Shown here: positions 62,621 through 64,000 of the stretch, one piece after another
Position numbering within the stretch: the first letter of the stretch is position 1
Layout: each line of letters begins with the position of its first letter
Source of the DNA: Sphingomonadaceae bacterium
GTDB taxonomy: Bacteria; Pseudomonadota; Alphaproteobacteria; Sphingomonadales; Sphingomonadaceae
Direction: 5' to 3'
NCBI GenBank assembly: GCA_947451145.1
Contig: CANFXW010000001.1
Location: forward strand, 62,001-126,000
DNA: 64,000 bases
Notes under the pieces: generated by a model
Seen by the model: only the letters and a program-made list of their open reading frames with translations
What the model was told of the DNA's origin: nothing
Database searches by the model: none
Made by a program: the position numbers and the translations under genes

Positions 62621-63940
62621 TCAGGCTGGCTCGGCGTGCTTCATGAACATACCGATGATGTCACCTGACGTAACCGGACGAGGCTTTTCGCCATCGGCCA
62701 GCGGCTTGGCACCGCCGGTGGAAATCAGCGTCGTATCAACCCCGGCCGCTTTGGCCTTGGCCCGCAGTGCGCCCACGGTCAGCTCTTCCTTCGCAATGTG
62801 GTCAAACATCGGGAAGTTGTAGAGCCGCATGGCGTTGAGGTGGGTGACCTTGTCGATCTGGCTGTCCGTCAGGAATTGAGCCGACTTCCAGAGAATCTCC
62901 GGAGCGTTGGGCCAAGGAGCATCGGAATGCGGATAATCGACTTCGTAACAGATGCTGTCTTCGCCGATCAGTTCAATATTCTTCAGGCCATAGGCATCAT
63001 CGATGAAGCAGCTGGAGAAGTGGCGCTTGAACACTTCGCTGGGCTTCATGTCACCATAGTACTGGTTCGAATGGGTCCAGACGTGATGCTGATCATGGGT
63101 ATAATCGGCACGTTCCAGCAGATAGGGAATCCAGCCAATGCCGCTCTCCGACAGGCAAATCTTCATGTCGGGATAGCGATGCAGCGCGGCCAGGTTCATC
63201 CAGTCAGCAGCACCAAAAGCCACAGCCATTGGCATGGTCGTGATATTTGCTTCGATCGGGCTTTCCATCGAGCAATGCGGCGAGACATTGCCGGTGCCGA
63301 TGTGCAGGCAGATCGCAGTACCGCAATCCGAAACGGCCTTCCACAGCGGCTCCCAATAATCACTATGAACGGAGGGCATCCCGGCAATGGCGGGATTTTC
63401 GCTCATGGTGATGGCAAAGCATCCCTTGTCCGCCAGGCGGCGCACTTCCTTGGCGGTTTCCTGCATATCCCAAAGCGGCAGCACGCCGAGCGGGATGAAC
63501 CGGCCGGGATACTTCCCGCACCATTCGTCGATGTGCCAGTCATTGTAGGCGCGCATATGGACAATGGACTGGGCCTTGTCGGGGGCATCAATGAACAGCC
63601 CGCCGCTGATCCCGGCAAAGCTCGGGAAATTCAGCGCAGCGGCAATGCCGTTAACGTCCATGTCGCCAATGCGAGCATCGACATCGTAACAACCCTGGCG
63701 CAGTTGATTGAGGTTGGTCGGCTCCATGCCGTACTCTTCACGCACGCGGCCTGTCACCGAGTTCAGAGCAACGTTCTGCAACTGCTTGCCCTGATATTCC
63801 CAGTAGTTGACGCCGTTTTCACGCACTTTCAGCTTGGGTGCCGTGGCGTAGGCCTCGCCCGAGAGCTGGTTGTCGAACACGGTTCCGGGCTCGGTGATGT
63901 GATCATCAACACTGATGATCACCATGTCTTCCATTTTCAT
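62621..63940 (-). CDS. Amidohydrolase_2 (ACMSD-like) metal-dependent hydrolase
   Basis: A 439-residue paralogue of the protein at 35448. DDHITEPGTVFD, CLHIGTGN, SESGIGWIPYL, DYPHSDAPWP and the tail TSGDIIGMFMKHAEPA are shared almost position by position. GGGAG nine bases before the ATG at 63940 supports the start. It opens the right-hand - operon. Probably a decarboxylase or hydrolase of the pathway, with a different substrate or a step repeated on another intermediate. The 60 bases to the window edge hold its upstream region only. Confidence 0.88.
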   Translation of the reverse strand: MKMEDMVIISVDDHITEPGTVFDNQLSGEAYATAPKLKVRENGVNYWEYQGKQLQNVALNSVTGRVREEYGMEPTNLNQLRQGCYDVDARIGDMDVNGIAAALNFPSFAGISGGLFIDAPDKAQSIVHMRAYNDWHIDEWCGKYPGRFIPLGVLPLWDMQETAKEVRRLADKGCFAITMSENPAIAGMPSVHSDYWEPLWKAVSDCGTAICLHIGTGNVSPHCSMESPIEANITTMPMAVAFGAADWMNLAALHRYPDMKICLSESGIGWIPYLLERADYTHDQHHVWTHSNQYYGDMKPSEVFKRHFSSCFIDDAYGLKNIELIGEDSICYEVDYPHSDAPWPNAPEILWKSAQFLTDSQIDKVTHLNAMRLYNFPMFDHIAKEELTVGALRAKAKAAGVDTTLISTGGAKPLADGEKPRPVTSGDIIGMFMKHAEPA

Positions 63941-64000
63941 TCTCAACACTCCCGCACGAATATGCACATGGCTGTAGCTTAGTTGGCGAAATCGGAGATT

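Noticed and set aside
62798..63982. Open frame of 394 codons on + opposite the amidohydrolase_2 gene
   Set aside because: Antisense shadow; the - frame matches a clear paralogue at 35448.
1..64000. A steroid-degradation cluster
   Set aside because: Acyl-CoA, SDR and P450 genes fit, but no ketosteroid dehydrogenase, no HsaC-type extradiol enzyme and no KshA-type oxygenase is visible.
1..64000. Mobile elements, tRNA or rRNA genes, CRISPR arrays, phage or defence genes
   Set aside because: Nothing of this kind was recognised; no transposase, integrase, regular direct repeats or cloverleaf candidates stood out by eye.

Overview
The window looks like an accessory catabolic region from a GC-rich alphaproteobacterium, most likely a sphingomonad (Novosphingobium/Sphingobium type). 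The reasons are a large TonB-dependent receptor, many CoA-ester enzymes, several TetR regulators, and protein families that tend to pile up in sphingomonad degradation islands: amidohydrolase_2 pairs, D-aminoacylase-like proteins, SnoaL-like proteins and a CYP108-like P450. I see no rRNA, tRNA, CRISPR array, transposase or integrase. Coding density is very high. The taxonomic call is an inference from gene content.

Left part (1-28 kb): fatty-acyl/CoA metabolism in short operons on both strands. A + operon running in from beyond the left edge encodes a methylsuccinyl-CoA-dehydrogenase-like enzyme (5' end missing), a crotonase, a thiolase and two CaiB/BaiF CoA-transferases. Next come a - pair (isovaleryl-CoA-dehydrogenase-like enzyme, SDR), a + pair (crotonase, thiolase), a - operon (acyl-CoA ligase, two crotonases, SGNH hydrolase), a + pair (MFS transporter, LLM flavin/F420 oxidoreductase), an AraC regulator, and a + operon with a Baeyer-Villiger-type monooxygenase, a D-aminoacylase-like protein, a third CoA-transferase and an unusual two-domain esterase. 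A - operon (phosphotransferase, CrtC-like lipocalin protein, TetR) and a + acyl-CoA dehydrogenase follow.

Middle part (28-46 kb): TetR, TonB receptor and TetR, then a five-gene - operon (GMC oxidoreductase, amidohydrolase_2, SDR, aldehyde dehydrogenase, SDR) preceded by another TetR. A malonate-uptake locus comes next: malonyl-CoA synthetase MatB, divergent from the transporter MadLM and a MatR-like GntR regulator. After it lie a 2OG-Fe(II) oxygenase, a VOC protein and a limonene-epoxide-hydrolase-like protein.

Right part (45.7-64 kb): a - operon of exported proteins (DUF1592/1588/1585 heme-motif protein, DUF1552 Tat protein, secreted-repeat protein, unknown 403-residue protein, cytochrome c') ending in a D-aminoacylase-like gene, with a divergent LysR. 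Then a SnoaL protein, a third D-aminoacylase-like gene with TetR, a P450/SDR pair with a divergent TetR and a perfect 16-bp palindrome between them, and a - operon (second amidohydrolase_2, SnoaL, epimerase/reductase, SDR).

Working model (inference): the region takes up a hydrophobic alicyclic or terpenoid-like compound through the TonB receptor and oxidises it with the P450, GMC, SDR, ALDH and 2OG enzymes. The Baeyer-Villiger enzyme and esterase open a ketone, and the CoA ligase/transferases, dehydrogenases, crotonases and thiolases degrade the acids. The presence of malonate genes and of the exported redox operon is not explained by ordinary beta-oxidation and is the most interesting part. 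No steroid-ring hallmark genes (KstD, HsaC types) are seen.
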